In this document: positions 12,442 to 22,400 of the stretch, piece after piece
How positions within the stretch are numbered: the stretch's first letter is position 1
Layout of the letters: each line of letters begins with the position of its first letter
DNA from: Cordia subcordata
Lineage: Eukaryota; Streptophyta; Magnoliopsida; Boraginales; Cordiaceae
NCBI GenBank assembly: GCA_028554755.1
Contig: JAPTOF010000012.1
Coordinates: forward strand, 2,064,501-2,128,500
DNA: 64,000 nt
Direction: 5' to 3'
The notes under the pieces: generated by a model
Database searches by the model: none
Told to the model about the DNA's origin: nothing
What the model saw: only the letters and a program-made list of their open reading frames with translations
Made by a program: the position numbers and the translations under genes

Positions 12442-12751
12442 GATAACGGATATTTATGAACCATCTTATCTTGTATTTAAAAAATTTTCCATTAGCTTAC
12501 TTGTTATAATCTACTACTTGTATTGTTATACGTATATAGACATCATGTACTATAAATTAATTTTTTTGATATGTGAAAAACACTCTGGTCAGAGACTATA
12601 CAAAGTCTCAACCTATATATGTATTAAAAAAATTAATTTAGAGTACATGATGCCTATATACGTGTAACAATACAAGTAGTAGATTACAACAAGTAAGCTA
12701 ATGGAAAATTTTTTAAATACAAGATAAGATGGTTCATATATATCCGCTATC
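12442..12751. repeat. Long near-perfect inverted repeat (fold-back MITE or hairpin locus)
   Basis: The left arm 12442-12567 and right arm 12626-12751 are reverse complements over about 126 bp with only a handful of mismatches, separated by a 58-base loop. The arm begins GATAACGGATATTTATGAAC on the left and GATAGCGGATATATATGAAC on the right arm read backwards. There is no coding frame. No convincing target duplication flanks it. The most likely origin is a fold-back MITE. If transcribed, it would form long double-stranded RNA. Confidence 0.85.
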
Positions 12752-13680
12752 AAGTATGCTTCAATTTGGCATTATTCAGTTATTTGACTCATAACACATA
12801 CCGACACTATGAATATTTATGTTGTGAGATCCACCTATACAATATTAACCTAAAATAATATGTAAAATCTAAGACCAACCCCCAAGGCCCAAATACACAT
12901 GCTCATGATCGTAGGACATCTCTGGACCCACAAATAATGACCCAGACCCTTAACTTCATAAATGAAGTTGAATAATTTTTAATTTGCACATTATCGCATG
13001 TCCAGCCAAATTTTGCGTCCAAAATCTTACTTTTACAACTTGTTAGATTCGCTAATTTTTGAAATATAGAATATATTTTAGTGGTTAACAAGTTGTTACA
13101 GTGGCAAAGATTCTTTTTATGTTGGTAGTCACACATAAGAGAATTTTGTAAAGAAAAATGTTTTCGTGTCCTTGACTAGTTTAAAAACTTTGCCTCCATT
13201 TCCAGCTTTGGCTTTTTCAGTTGACTAAGAGGAAAAATATTTATAGCAAAGAAACAGAGCCTTAGTTACAATATTAGCAAGAAAAAATATAAATAAACTT
13301 CAAGAAGTAAGCAAACTAATTAAGATTTCTCTATATATTTTGCGTTGAAACTTAATTTATTTTTTTGTTCTTATAGGAATGATGGAATTTCAATGTTCTG
13401 TAATGCATATATATTTCAAACCAGTATCTAGCAAACTAAGAATCCTGTCCATCATGTAATTCATCCTTTCGTAAAACACGTCAACTTCAGAGTTTTGTCT
13501 ACTCTTTTTTTTTTTTTCCAATTCCGTCTCTGAGGTGCTCCTGTGATAAAATGAAAGAGAAACGAGGCGAGAGACACTTTTGTTCTACCTAAAACTGCTA
13601 AACATGTTCTTATTTGTCCACAACAACATAGAAAAGTTACAAAGCTTTTTTTGTTCTTAATTAGCCTCGAAAAACAATGC
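12752..13680. other. Intergenic, no gene seen
   Basis: AT-rich spacer. The 77-codon frame on the minus strand at 12903-13136 has no recognisable domain. Confidence 0.5.
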
Positions 13681-13913
13681 GGTGCATGTTTGGATTGGCT
13701 TTTTTTAAAGAAAAAAATATTTTTTTTTTCTAAAAAAGTTATATTACTTTTGCAATAACTATTTGATTTGATTTCCAAAAAAACTGAAACTCTAAAAAAA
13801 AATCTCAAATACAGTTTTTTTTAAAAGCCAGAATTTTTATCTTCTAAAAAAAACTGTTTTCCAAAAGCTGTTAAAAAAAAACGCTTCTAAAAAAAGCCAA
13901 TCCAAACCAACCC
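13681..13913. mobile_element. Tourist-like MITE
   Basis: The inner parts of the ends are inverted: TGTTTGGATTGGCTTTTT on the left and GGTTTGGATTGGCTTTTT on the right read backwards. The right terminus is GGGTTGGTTTGG, followed outside by TTA. The left terminus is altered, so only one side of the expected TTA target duplication is seen. The interior is poly-A/poly-T rich and non-coding. Confidence 0.5.
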
Positions 13914-14653
13914 TTAGTAATTTTAGTAATTTTTCTTCCTCCAAATTGACATTTGTGCTTCGTAACATTGTTAATCAATGCTTTCTTTGTCATGTTTCAT
14001 GCCATGCAACGTTTCTTTCTTTTCATGTAAGAAATCATATACACACACACATAAATCCATAAAATTCACACTGTTTCATGTATTTCCAAAATAAAATTAT
14101 ATTATTTATATATATTTGTTATAAAAATTTTTGAATATATATTGTAGTAGTACTTTTAAATATCATATTTATGGACATGTCTACACCATTTACCAAGTAA
14201 AATAACACCATAATAGAAATAAAACACATAATCAATGCGAGGAATTACACCAGTCATACATCATAAATTCATAGGCACAAGGATAAAGACATGGAACACG
14301 AAGAAGTAATTAGCCAATCATAAGCAAGAGAAATATTTATAGCTAGAGACATGCATGAATGATGTATATTAACCTTTCTACCAACATTTGTTCACCTGTA
14401 GCAAGAAGCCCTGGCTCGTCCAAGTCTGTTGAAATTACTTACCCTCTCTACCTAACTAGGCATATAGTGTGGAGGACGAATTCTACAATTATGGATAAAG
14501 TTGATCGGGGATTCGATAACCTGCAAGACCAGAAAGTGAAATGAGCGACGAAAATCTTTGACACCAGTGTGGTGCTGGCCAAAGATACTCCGACACTCAA
14601 ATTAATGTTGAGTTGTTGTGGGATGAGAATTGAAAGTAATTTAAGCTCAAAGA
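13914..14653. other. Intergenic, no gene seen
   Basis: AT-rich, with a short (AC)n at about 14040-14050. The frame at 14359-14544 has no recognisable motif. Confidence 0.5.
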
Positions 14654-14912
14654 TGTTAAGTTACCACCTCATCTAAAAGCTTAAGCTTATAGAGAGGATA
14701 TTGATTTATTAATTTATTGTGTTAACACGCCTCCTCACGTGCAGCGTAATTTGTTTAGAGCTTGCACGTGAACAATTTAATTAAATGGTGGTGGTAAGGA
14801 TCGAACCTGTGCTGTTTGGCTTCCAGGCTCTGATACCATGTTAAGTTACCACCTTATCTAAAAGCTTAAGCTTATAGAGAGGATATTGATTTATTAATTT
14901 ATTGTGTTAACA
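14654..14912 (-). mobile_element. TRIM/SMART-type miniature LTR retrotransposon, complete (family A, copy 1)
   Basis: Two 74-bp direct repeats, 14654-14727 and 14839-14912, begin TGTTAAGTTACCACC and end TTGTGTTAACA. They flank a 111-bp interior and differ at few positions. Beside the second repeat, 14826-14838 read on the minus strand is TGGTATCAGAGCC, the initiator-tRNA-Met primer binding site. Beside the first is a purine tract (GTGAGGAGGCG) on the same strand. A 5-bp target duplication AAAGA flanks the element (14649-14653 and 14913-14917). It has no gene, so it depends on other retrotransposons. The LTRs are short even for the TRIM class. Confidence 0.9.
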
Positions 14913-14917
14913 AAAGA

Positions 14918-15277
14918 AAACCGTATCTATAGATGGGTAGGCTTCCGTATCTATAGATGGGTAGGCTTGTGTGTATTTGTCCTTCCTCTTCAGGTGAGCC
15001 CATTTGGCTCTGCTTATTTTGGGGCTTATAAGCCCCAAAATTAACTGGGCCAAATAGGTTGATAGCCTTCTGCTCTTGCCTAAGCTACAGCTGGGAATGA
15101 AATTAAGCTTTCCTCATATACGTGTATCTCATCAATTCTGTGATTACCAACAACTTTCTTGAATCCATATCCACTTTTCTTGTAAGCATATAGAAAATAT
15201 CTTGTACTTGTAAGTACAATGAACAGAGAAAGCATTCCCCTCAAAACAGCTAAATCATCCGTCTTCACGTCCCTTCT
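14918..15277. other. Spacer between two TRIM copies
   Basis: No gene seen. Contains a short tandem repeat (CCGTATCTATAGATGGGTAGGCTT, two copies near 14920-14970). A possible small MITE with CATTTGGCTCTGCTTATTTT and an inverted CCAAATAGG end lies around 15000-15060. Confidence 0.5.
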
Positions 15278-16384
15278 TGCTAGAGTTACCATCTCATCTA
15301 AAAGCTTAAGCTTGTAGAGAGGATATTGGTTTATTAATTTATTATGTTAACACGTCCCCTCACGTGCAGCGTAATTTGTTTAGAGCCACACTTGAGCCTA
15401 ACCAGGCCCAACTACTGGTCTGCCACCGCACTTGAGCCTAACCAATTGACCCAAAATGCTTAAACCAGTGATGACAGTAGTAGTGAACCCAAGTCATTAT
15501 AAAGTGCACACAAAGAACCAATGTGGGATGAGGCGTTACAAACTCTCCCCCTTAATGATGTGACATCCTCGTCGCAGCCCAAACACAATAACAGAACCAC
15601 AGTCCAGAACCCCAGGCAGTGTGGAATCTGCCCAGAGCCTGCTCTGATACCACCTGTAATGACCCAAGCCCAACTACTGGCCTGCCACCACACTTGAACC
15701 TAACCAACTGGCCCAAAATGCTTAAGCCGGTAATAACAGTAGTAGTGGACCCAAATTATTATAAAGTGCACATAAATCTCACAAAGAACCGATGTGGGAT
15801 AGGTCATTATAGGTCTGTAATGACCCAGGCCCAACTACTGGCCTGCCACCACACTCGAACCTAACCAACTGGCCCAAAATGCTTAAGCCGGTGATAACAG
15901 TAATAGTGGACCCAAGTCATTATAAAGTGCACACAAATCTCACAAAAAAACGGTGTGGGATGGGGCATTACAAACTCCCCCCATAAAGACGTGATGTCCT
16001 CGTCACGGCCCAAACACAATAATGAACTGACCCGTAATCCTGTGCAACATGGAATCGCCTGATCCTACTCGATACCACTGTAACACTCCGGGCGACATCG
16101 GCCTACCACCACACTTGAGCCTAACTAACTGGCTCAAAATGCTTAAACCGGTGATGACAGTAGTAGAGAACCCAAGTCATTATAAAGTGCACACAAATCT
16201 TACAAAGAACCGATGTGGGATGGGGCGTTACATTGCACGTGGACAATTTAATTAAATGGGTGGCGGTAAGGATCGAACATGTGCCGTTTGGCTTCTAGGC
16301 TCTGATATCATGCTAAGTTACCACCTCACCTAAAAGTTTAAACTTGTAGAGAGGATATTTGTTTATTAATTTATTATGTTAACA
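15278..16384 (-). mobile_element. TRIM/SMART family A, copy 2, split by a nested TRIM
   Basis: The left LTR 15278-15352 and right LTR 16311-16384 match those of the 14.65-kb copy. The 5-bp target duplication CTTCT is intact on both sides (15273-15277 and 16385-16389). The primer binding site next to the right LTR is mutated (TGATATCA in place of TGATACCA on the plus strand). The interior matches copy 1 up to about 15385, and again from 16233. Everything between is foreign to the family. Confidence 0.88.
15386..16232 (-). mobile_element. Second TRIM family (B) nested in TRIM A: four LTR copies and two interiors
   Basis: Four related repeats of about 155 bp follow one another: about 15388-15540 (5' part rearranged), 15655-15810, 15816-15972 and 16079-16232. 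They begin TGTAATGACCC or TGTAACACTCC and end GATGTGGGATGGGGCGTTACA or a variant. Two non-repeat interiors lie between the first and second and between the third and fourth. Each ends with a minus-strand initiator-Met primer site (GCTCTGATACCAC at about 15641-15653; GATACCACT near 16071-16079) and contains GTGACATCCTCGTC or GTGATGTCCTCGTC. The order LTR-interior-LTR-LTR-interior-LTR suggests tandem insertion or unequal recombination. No clear target duplication was found. Confidence 0.8.
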
Positions 16385-17442
16385 CTTCTGTACTAAGGAT
16401 TCTGCATGCAGCATTATTTGCATTATAATCATTAGGCGGTGATAGCTCCCCAAATTTTTCAGTAGATAAAATTCAGACAAATTATCTTATCATAATCACT
16501 TTATCGTGTGAATCATAATCTTAATCCTACGTATAGTCACTTTGTAATCTTTATCCTGTGAATCATAATCTTAATCCTATGTATGATCACTTAAAAGACG
16601 CGATGATACAAGTCAGATAATGCAACAAACTTTCTGTCATGCTTTATGGGGTAAAGACTCATTTGGATTGACTTTTATCGAAAACAATTTTTTAAAAATT
16701 TTTGGAAAAAATGTGTTTCGAAAAACTAAAATTACAAGCTTCTATAAAAAGCTGAATTTGAACTTTTTTCAAAGTTTTAAATTTTTTTTTTTTGAAATCC
16801 AATTCAAATACTATTATTCCAATGATGTGATCTTTTAAAGAAACGAAGTATTTTTTCAAGAAAAAAACCAAACAAAACAAGCTGTAAACATTGGTCGATT
16901 GCATCCTCCATGGGTTTATTTATGAGGAAAGAGGGCAGGAAACGAGATGTCTATGATAAGGGCTAAGAATAATACGTTTAAAGCTGGTTTTTTGGATTTT
17001 TCAAGGTATTTGTCATTGAAGTTAGGTTTTCAAAACCTCTAAAAAGACATACTTGAAATACATCAGAGACTTAGAGCCTGTTCGGCTTTGCTTATTTGAA
17101 ATACTTGAAAATAGCCTCTAAAAAGGAGGGCCAAGGCCCAAAACACTACAAAAGGGCAAAAGGACCTAAGAAGTAAGAAGGCTCGGGGCTTAGAACTTCT
17201 AGGGGAATGATCGTCATTGATTGCGTTATCATGAGCTAAGACCGACAAGGGCGGAAATAATAATTCATTAAATTAATATAATGTTTAATTCCCTTTACAA
17301 ACCCCCCCCCCCCCACCGGGTCTCTAACAGGGCGAGGAAACAATCCAACAAATCAGTTGAGAAAAACCAAGAAGGATAAGTTGGAAGTAGTTAAATTAAT
17401 TATCTAAAAGAACGCATTACTGTCATCACTCCTCCAGCCGTT
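16385..17442. repeat. Duplicated spacer, paralogous to 23540-24130 and to parts of 27740-28500
   Basis: Bases about 16500-17090 align with 23540-24130, sharing ATCCTGTGAATCATAATCTT, AAGTCAGATAATGCAACAAA and GATACGTTTAAAGCTGGTTT. Bases about 17125-17260 align with 27745-27810 plus 28298-28345 (AGGACCTAAGAAGTAAGAAG, then ATGATCGTCATTGATTGCGT). A C-homopolymer lies near 17301-17313. The last 150 bases are the likely promoter and leader of the HSP20-like gene and are shared with its broken paralogue. Confidence 0.75.
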
Positions 17443-18003
17443 ATGAAGACAGCAGAAACAGGTAGGTTTTCAATCGGCAATGTTACCGGTAGTACTTTGA
17501 CGGTTGGGCACTACAATGACACCGTCGCCGCGGCAAGGAGGAAAGCTGATCGCTTGCTGGCTAGTACAGCTATCTCTGATCCGGCTTTAGAGGAGACCCC
17601 TTGGGACTGCCGATACAAGTTCAACTTGGCGGAAGCTGAGCGGGAATATATGAAGTCGTTGTGGCCTTTTGATTGGCATGAGATAAGAGAAAGCGAAGTG
17701 CGTGTTGAGTGGGTTAACGATCAACAAGTCAAAACTGTTCATCAGACCGCTGATCTGAAAATCTTCGTCAAGAATAAGGAGGGCGATTGGGCCAAGTTCC
17801 ACCAGTCAATCAAGTTACCGGAAAATGCCAAGTTGGAAGGGATGGAGTATACGATTAGCGACGGTGTGCTGACTATCATTGTGCCAAAGGAGATCAAACA
17901 TGCTAAGCCCTTGAACAAGGCCAATGGCAAGCGTAAGCGCAAGGCTGTTCATGCGGTTCACCATTCTATGGAGGAAGGTATCGATGAAGATTTTGGATAT
18001 TAG
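17443..18003 (+). CDS. Intronless HSP20-like (alpha-crystallin domain) protein, divergent
   Basis: 186 residues in one exon. The second half resembles the end of the alpha-crystallin domain of plant small HSPs. DLKIFVKNKEGDWAKFHQSI occupies the middle, and LPENAKLEGMEYTISDGVLT followed by IIVPKE corresponds to the conserved LPENA...NGVLTVTVPKE motif. The N-terminal 80 residues match no class I recognise, and the tail is basic (KRKRK at 163-167, NLS-like) then acidic. No signal peptide or membrane segment is present. The start is supported by the paralogue at 28500, which shares the ATGAAGACAGC start context. It is not a copy of the neighbouring HSP21.7, whose motifs differ. Function is unknown; chaperone or nuclear adaptor roles are only suggestions. 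Retention of a full frame next to a decayed copy suggests it may be selected. Confidence 0.6.
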   Translation: MKTAETGRFSIGNVTGSTLTVGHYNDTVAAARRKADRLLASTAISDPALEETPWDCRYKFNLAEAEREYMKSLWPFDWHEIRESEVRVEWVNDQQVKTVHQTADLKIFVKNKEGDWAKFHQSIKLPENAKLEGMEYTISDGVLTIIVPKEIKHAKPLNKANGKRKRKAVHAVHHSMEEGIDEDFGY

Positions 18004-18525
18004 CTGTTTCTTCATCCTCCCCAGTGCTTCTTTTTCTCGTCTTTAGGTTGTCTTTTTTTACCCCCCCCCCCAAAAACAAAAAACAAAAAAAATTGGACAA
18101 CGACTTCCCGTTGGCCGTCGGCGGTCGTGGTTGGTGGTGGCTCCGGCCGGAGTGTGGAAGGCCTTTATTGTATTAATTTAAAAGTCCAGCTATTTGCCAC
18201 TTTGTGCACGCGGTTTTGACTTGTGTAGTGGCTTTTTTTTTTTTTACTGTTCTTCCATTGTTGTTGCTGTCATTGAAATTATTAATTATCTCTTTTCTTG
18301 GGCGAGGCAAAACAATTATAAAAAGGAATATTACAATGAGATGGGCTCAAGGGCACAACCTAATGCAAGAAAATTAACATAAAAATTACTGGACAAAGTA
18401 TTATAAATAGTTATATATTTATATATATGTATATATATAAACATATGATCTACATAGGCCAACAATTAGTCAGCAAACAGAACTCCAAACCAAATTATAA
18501 GCAATAAAAGCAGCAGGAGAAAAAT
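18004..18525. other. 3' region of HSP20-like gene and promoter of F-box relic
   Basis: No gene seen. Bases about 18312-18400 (GATGGGCTCAAGGGCACAAC and surroundings) recur at 21489-21560 and 30810-30900 ahead of the other two F-box copies. Bases 18438-18510 recur at 31262-31345. Confidence 0.6.
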
Positions 18526-19045
18526 ATGAGGATGGGAGGAGACCTTCTTCCATGGGAGATCAGCATGGAGATCTTCTCAGGATTTCCTGCGAAGACTCTG
18601 ATGCGATTCAGATGTGTTTCAAGGCGGTGCGACTCTTTAGTCACTGATCCCTACTTCATTCACAAACACCTCAACCATTCCACCCAAAAACACCAGCTTA
18701 AAGAATGTCATGCTTAGCCCTTAATAGTTTTGAACATAAAAAATCACTTTTCATTCCCTCTTGTCTTCTTTCTTGGAGCAAACTCAAAATGATTTTCCTG
18801 AGAACAACTTCTGCTTTGCTGCTGGTAGTGGTTGGAAGTATCTGAATGGGGTTGTTTATTGGTTGAACGATGTTATTGCAAGGTCTACTACTATAAATAA
18901 TGATAAGATAATTTGTCCAAATTTATCGACTGAAAAATTCGAGGAAGTTGTCGCTAATCACATTAGTGAGATTAAAGAAATAAAATTTATATATGCAAAG
19001 TTTAATTTCACCTCTACCTGTACCTTAGAGAAAGGCTTTGCGTAG
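18526..19045 (+). pseudogene. F-box protein pseudogene, copy A (internal deletion and frame loss)
   Basis: The start is intact: MRMGGDLLPWEISMEIFSGF, then PAKTLMRFRCVSRRCDSLVT, a standard N-terminal F-box that would bind SKP1/ASK. The frame stops at residue 63, where the F-box-associated domain should begin. Remnants of that domain follow in other frames: KNHFSFPL, then from about 18761 GWKYLNGVVYWLNDV and DKIICPNLSTEKFEEV, which resemble the 'lNG.lHWl...fDLs.EkF' motif of FBA-type F-box proteins. Copy C has the same gap between the F-box and this part, so the deletion predates the A/C duplication. Confidence 0.8.
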
Positions 19046-20381
19046 TTAGACGAAGAGGAACTCGTAGTTGGGGACATGGAGTTGAATGATTTTTTTTTTT
19101 TTTTAAATTTGCATAATAGTTAATACTATCTTTCAACTATTATTTATTTTATAGTGATTGAACTAATGCAGTAGAAAATATTACAAGGATGGTCATGCAT
19201 TATATGCATGATCTTTTTATTACGTGCGCTTGAATATGAATCTGGTATAGGGTTCACCACCGTGGCTATGGAGGAAGCTGGACTTGTATGAGAAAAAGTT
19301 CAAAGTTGTAATTTGCTTACTTATGTATTTGATATAAGACTTGCCAATTCTCCAGTAAACTTCTTTTAAATTATTTATTTATTTATTTTGTTTAAGTTGT
19401 TGCATGGTCATAAAAATTGATTCTTGGCGTAGGGTAGGCTTTACGTTTAACTTTTGTTATTGAATGAAACGTTTTATGCCGTAATCTTATAACAATATTT
19501 TGGAATAATTTTGATATCGTCTTAATTGAAGAAATTTTTTTTGTCAAAAAAATAAAAAAAAAATGAAAATAACTGGTGGAAAGTAAAGATGACATCTGCG
19601 TAGCCGAGTTGGAATGTGGAAATTAACAAACAATACATGCTATATACAGAAAGTGAAGGTTCATAATAAATTATGGGAACTCCATAAAACATTGAAATGC
19701 AGTTTTTTTTTTTTTTCTTTTTAAAGGGGGCCAAAGGCAGTTTACATATCACATGCAATTAATAAAAATCGATCGCAAAATTACTCGTACTAAAGGTGAG
19801 AGACGTAAACATACCACTAGATCACTTATCAAATATGAACTGAGATGACATACAATATAGTATATTATCAAATATGAACTGAGATGACATACAATATAGA
19901 AGATAGGCATGTATACTTAAAGCATATTTTTCAAAAAGATTAGCCATAACAACCCTGGCTACTACGTAGTGTAATAATATTTGAAGACTGCATTAGAATA
20001 TTTATATTTCTGGGCTATAATATTTACCATCTAAAGTTCTTAAGGTTAACGAGTCAAATGAACACAGTAAGTTTGAAGAAGTATCAATTACACTCATTTG
20101 TCAGGGTAACATAACTGTTGAACAAAAGTATCACTCCCCAAGCCGCAACGTGTCTGTGTTTCGAGGGAGTGTAAGAGTACCATTAGACTATATCGACTGT
20201 GATATATAGTAGATTACCATGTTAGTTTTTGTTAAATTAAAAACATAGATGTCTCATGTGAAAATTTCCCTATAATTAAGTTCACTATATAAGACTTTGT
20301 GCCACTTCTTACGTTGACTAATTATTGATTTTTTGTGATGAAACATTAATGATTTTTAACGGTTTTGTTCAAGGAGGCTAG
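19046..20381. other. Duplicated tail of the F-box unit; no gene
   Basis: Bases 19050-19760 align with the region after copy C (32400-32740, then 36865-37090 and 37785-37860) and partly with 29350-29880. A 38-bp tandem repeat (ATATGAACTGAGATGACATA core) occurs twice around 19825-19899. Nothing coding. Confidence 0.65.
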
Positions 20382-20865
20382 GGATTTGTTTACTTGCAGA
20401 AAATTAGAACTCTTTTCTAGATAATTTTTTTTATGGAAAATAGAAAATAAAATATCATGTTTATTAAAAAAATTAAAATAGAAAATAAAAAACAGTTTTC
20501 TAAATAATCTGTATTAAAGAAGAGTATTGGAAAACAACAACCCTACGTTGCTTTCCAAAGTTTCCTTTGATAAAGTTGGACCGTTTAGAAAACATGCCTA
20601 AAATTTTGGAAGTTTAAGTAAACCCTTAGTTCGGTATATTATCTTATTATTTCTTCCTTTGCTAATTGTTTTTTTTTCTTTTAACTTTATTTAATTCTTA
20701 ATTTCAAATCTTGAAATATAAAAATATTTTTCATTTATGGTAAATGCGTTTTTAACTATTTCTCAGTTTTTTTGTAAAAAAAAAAATAAGGACTTCAATT
20801 TTCTTTAAAATTGAAGAAACTAAACTAAAAAACATAAAAACAATTTTATGCAAGTAAACAGGACC
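20382..20865. mobile_element. Tourist-like MITE with TAG target duplication
   Basis: The 484-bp AT-rich element has inverted ends: GGATTTGTTTACTTGCA on the left and GGTCCTGTTTACTTGCA on the right read backwards. It is flanked by TAG at 20379-20381 and 20866-20868. No coding frame. The end sequence and 3-bp duplication fit PIF/Harbinger derivatives, which more often duplicate TTA or TAA. Confidence 0.65.
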
Positions 20866-21012
20866 TAGGCGTTTTCATTTTTTTTTTTTTTTTGGCTCTT
20901 GCTCCAAGCTAGTTCTTTTTCCTGATGGGTTTTCTAAAAATTCTCACAAAGCAAATTTAACAATATGATGAAATGAGAAGCAATTACATATGTACTTGAA
21001 GTTAGGCATGCA

Positions 21013-21180
21013 TTGATCGCCACAAGAAAATTTGTAGTTTGTAGAGAAAAAACATGCCCAATTGTACAATTTGATGTGTTGATGAACAATGTAATGGTAA
21101 ACAAATATATATATACTTTTAGACATGTTCCTCGTTCAACTAACTGGATAGCAGATTGCATTGTAAGGATAATTCAAATA
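21013..21180 (+). pseudogene. Possible RNase H-like (LINE/RVT_3-type) fragment
   Basis: A frame encodes TFRHVPRSTNWIADCIV, which fits the H-V-x-R-x-x-N-x-x-A-D signature at the end of plant retroelement RNase H-like domains. The preceding residues (IVQFDVLMNNVMVNKYI) are compatible but weak. No reverse transcriptase is seen nearby, and the frame runs into low-complexity sequence. At most this is a short relic. Confidence 0.3.
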
Positions 21181-21692
21181 GGCGTTCTTGCCATATTTTG
21201 GCTTTATAGTCTACTGTTGAAGTTAGCTTTTCTTGTACAGTCTGATTTTTATGTCTCTAGCATTTGTTAATATTGTTGTAATTTGTGACTTTTTGTGATA
21301 TACAGTTATCTTCCCATCAAAAGAAAAACTATATATACTTTTATTTCGATTTGTAAACATTGCGATTATTTTGACTTTCATGTATCTCAGAAGATGTTGG
21401 GCCCTTTTCTTGGGTTGAGTTCTTTTGGGTTCAAACTAACATTAGTGTTAGAAAAATAAAACGGGTCTTTTTATTGGGCAACGCAAAACAATGAGAAGGA
21501 TTATTACAAAAAGATGGGCTCAACGGCACAACCTAATGGAAGAAAATTAATATAAAAATTGGACAAGTTCAAAAAATAACCTAGGGCAAAACCTAAAAAT
21601 ATTCTTAAAAGTTATATATATACACACACTCCAATTTAAAGCAAATAAGCCATATATAGGTACGAGGGCAAAGCAGGAGAAAAATATTCTGA

Positions 21693-22234
21693 CGGGAGCA
21701 AACCTTCTTTCATGGGAGCTCATCGTTGAAATCTTCTCAAGACTACCTCTGAAGTCTTTGATGCGATTTAGGTGTGTTTCAAAGCGGTGCGACTCTTTAG
21801 TCACAGATCCCTACTTCACAAACAAACACCTAAACCATTCCACCCAAAACACCACCCATGTGCTACTGAGCGCTTTTCGTAGAGTGATACCATTCCATGA
21901 ACATGAAGATAACTTTTCATTCCCTCTATCTTCTTTCTCGCATGAACCACCCCTCGAGGTCGAGGATGCAGTGAGGGTTGTTTTCCCCAATATCAAATGT
22001 AAACCACCAATTTTTGCTAAGTTATCAGACTCTTGTGATGGCTTGTTTTGCATTGATATCCTTGGAAGTGAGATCTTGTTATGGAACCCCTCTACTGGAG
22101 AATCCAAGAGTTTTCCTTACACCTCACAGATAATTCATTATGGTTCTAGAAGAATAATGGATTCCTCTGTTGCCTTAGGTTTTCATTTATTAAACCATGA
22201 GTACAAGGTTCTGAAACGTGGCTTGCTATTATGA
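21693..22234 (+). pseudogene. F-box/FBA pseudogene, copy B (start codons lost, truncated)
   Basis: Aligned with copy A, the frame reads GANLLSWELIVEIFSRLPLK then SLMRFRCVSKRCDSLVTDPY and on through the F-box-associated domain: LSDSCDGLFCIDILGSEILL, WNPSTGESKSFP, VALGFHLLNHEYKV. Both ATGs used in copy A are changed here (ATG to ATT and ATG to ACG near 21688-21696). The first ATG (21758) would therefore remove half of the F-box. The frame stops at 22234 after about 180 codons, well short of the usual 350-400. There a short duplication (ATTTATTAAACCATGAGTAC, at about 22185 and 22231) marks the break. Later fragments (22300-22400) resemble the tail of copies A and C. It retains the most FBA sequence of the three copies. 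Confidence 0.8.
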
Positions 22235-22400
22235 TTTATTAAACCATGAGTACAAGGATATGTCCTATTTACTTACAAGAAAAATGGACGCGGTTTCGAG
22301 GAAATTGCTGTTAATCACATTGGTGAGGCTGAAATTATACAGGTATACGTAGAAAGTTTAATTTCACCTCTAGCTCTGGGCTTAGAGAAGGCATCGGTCT

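Noticed and set aside
15460..16255. Open frames of about 70-80 codons on both strands
   Set aside because: They repeat because they lie in TRIM family B LTR copies, which are non-coding.
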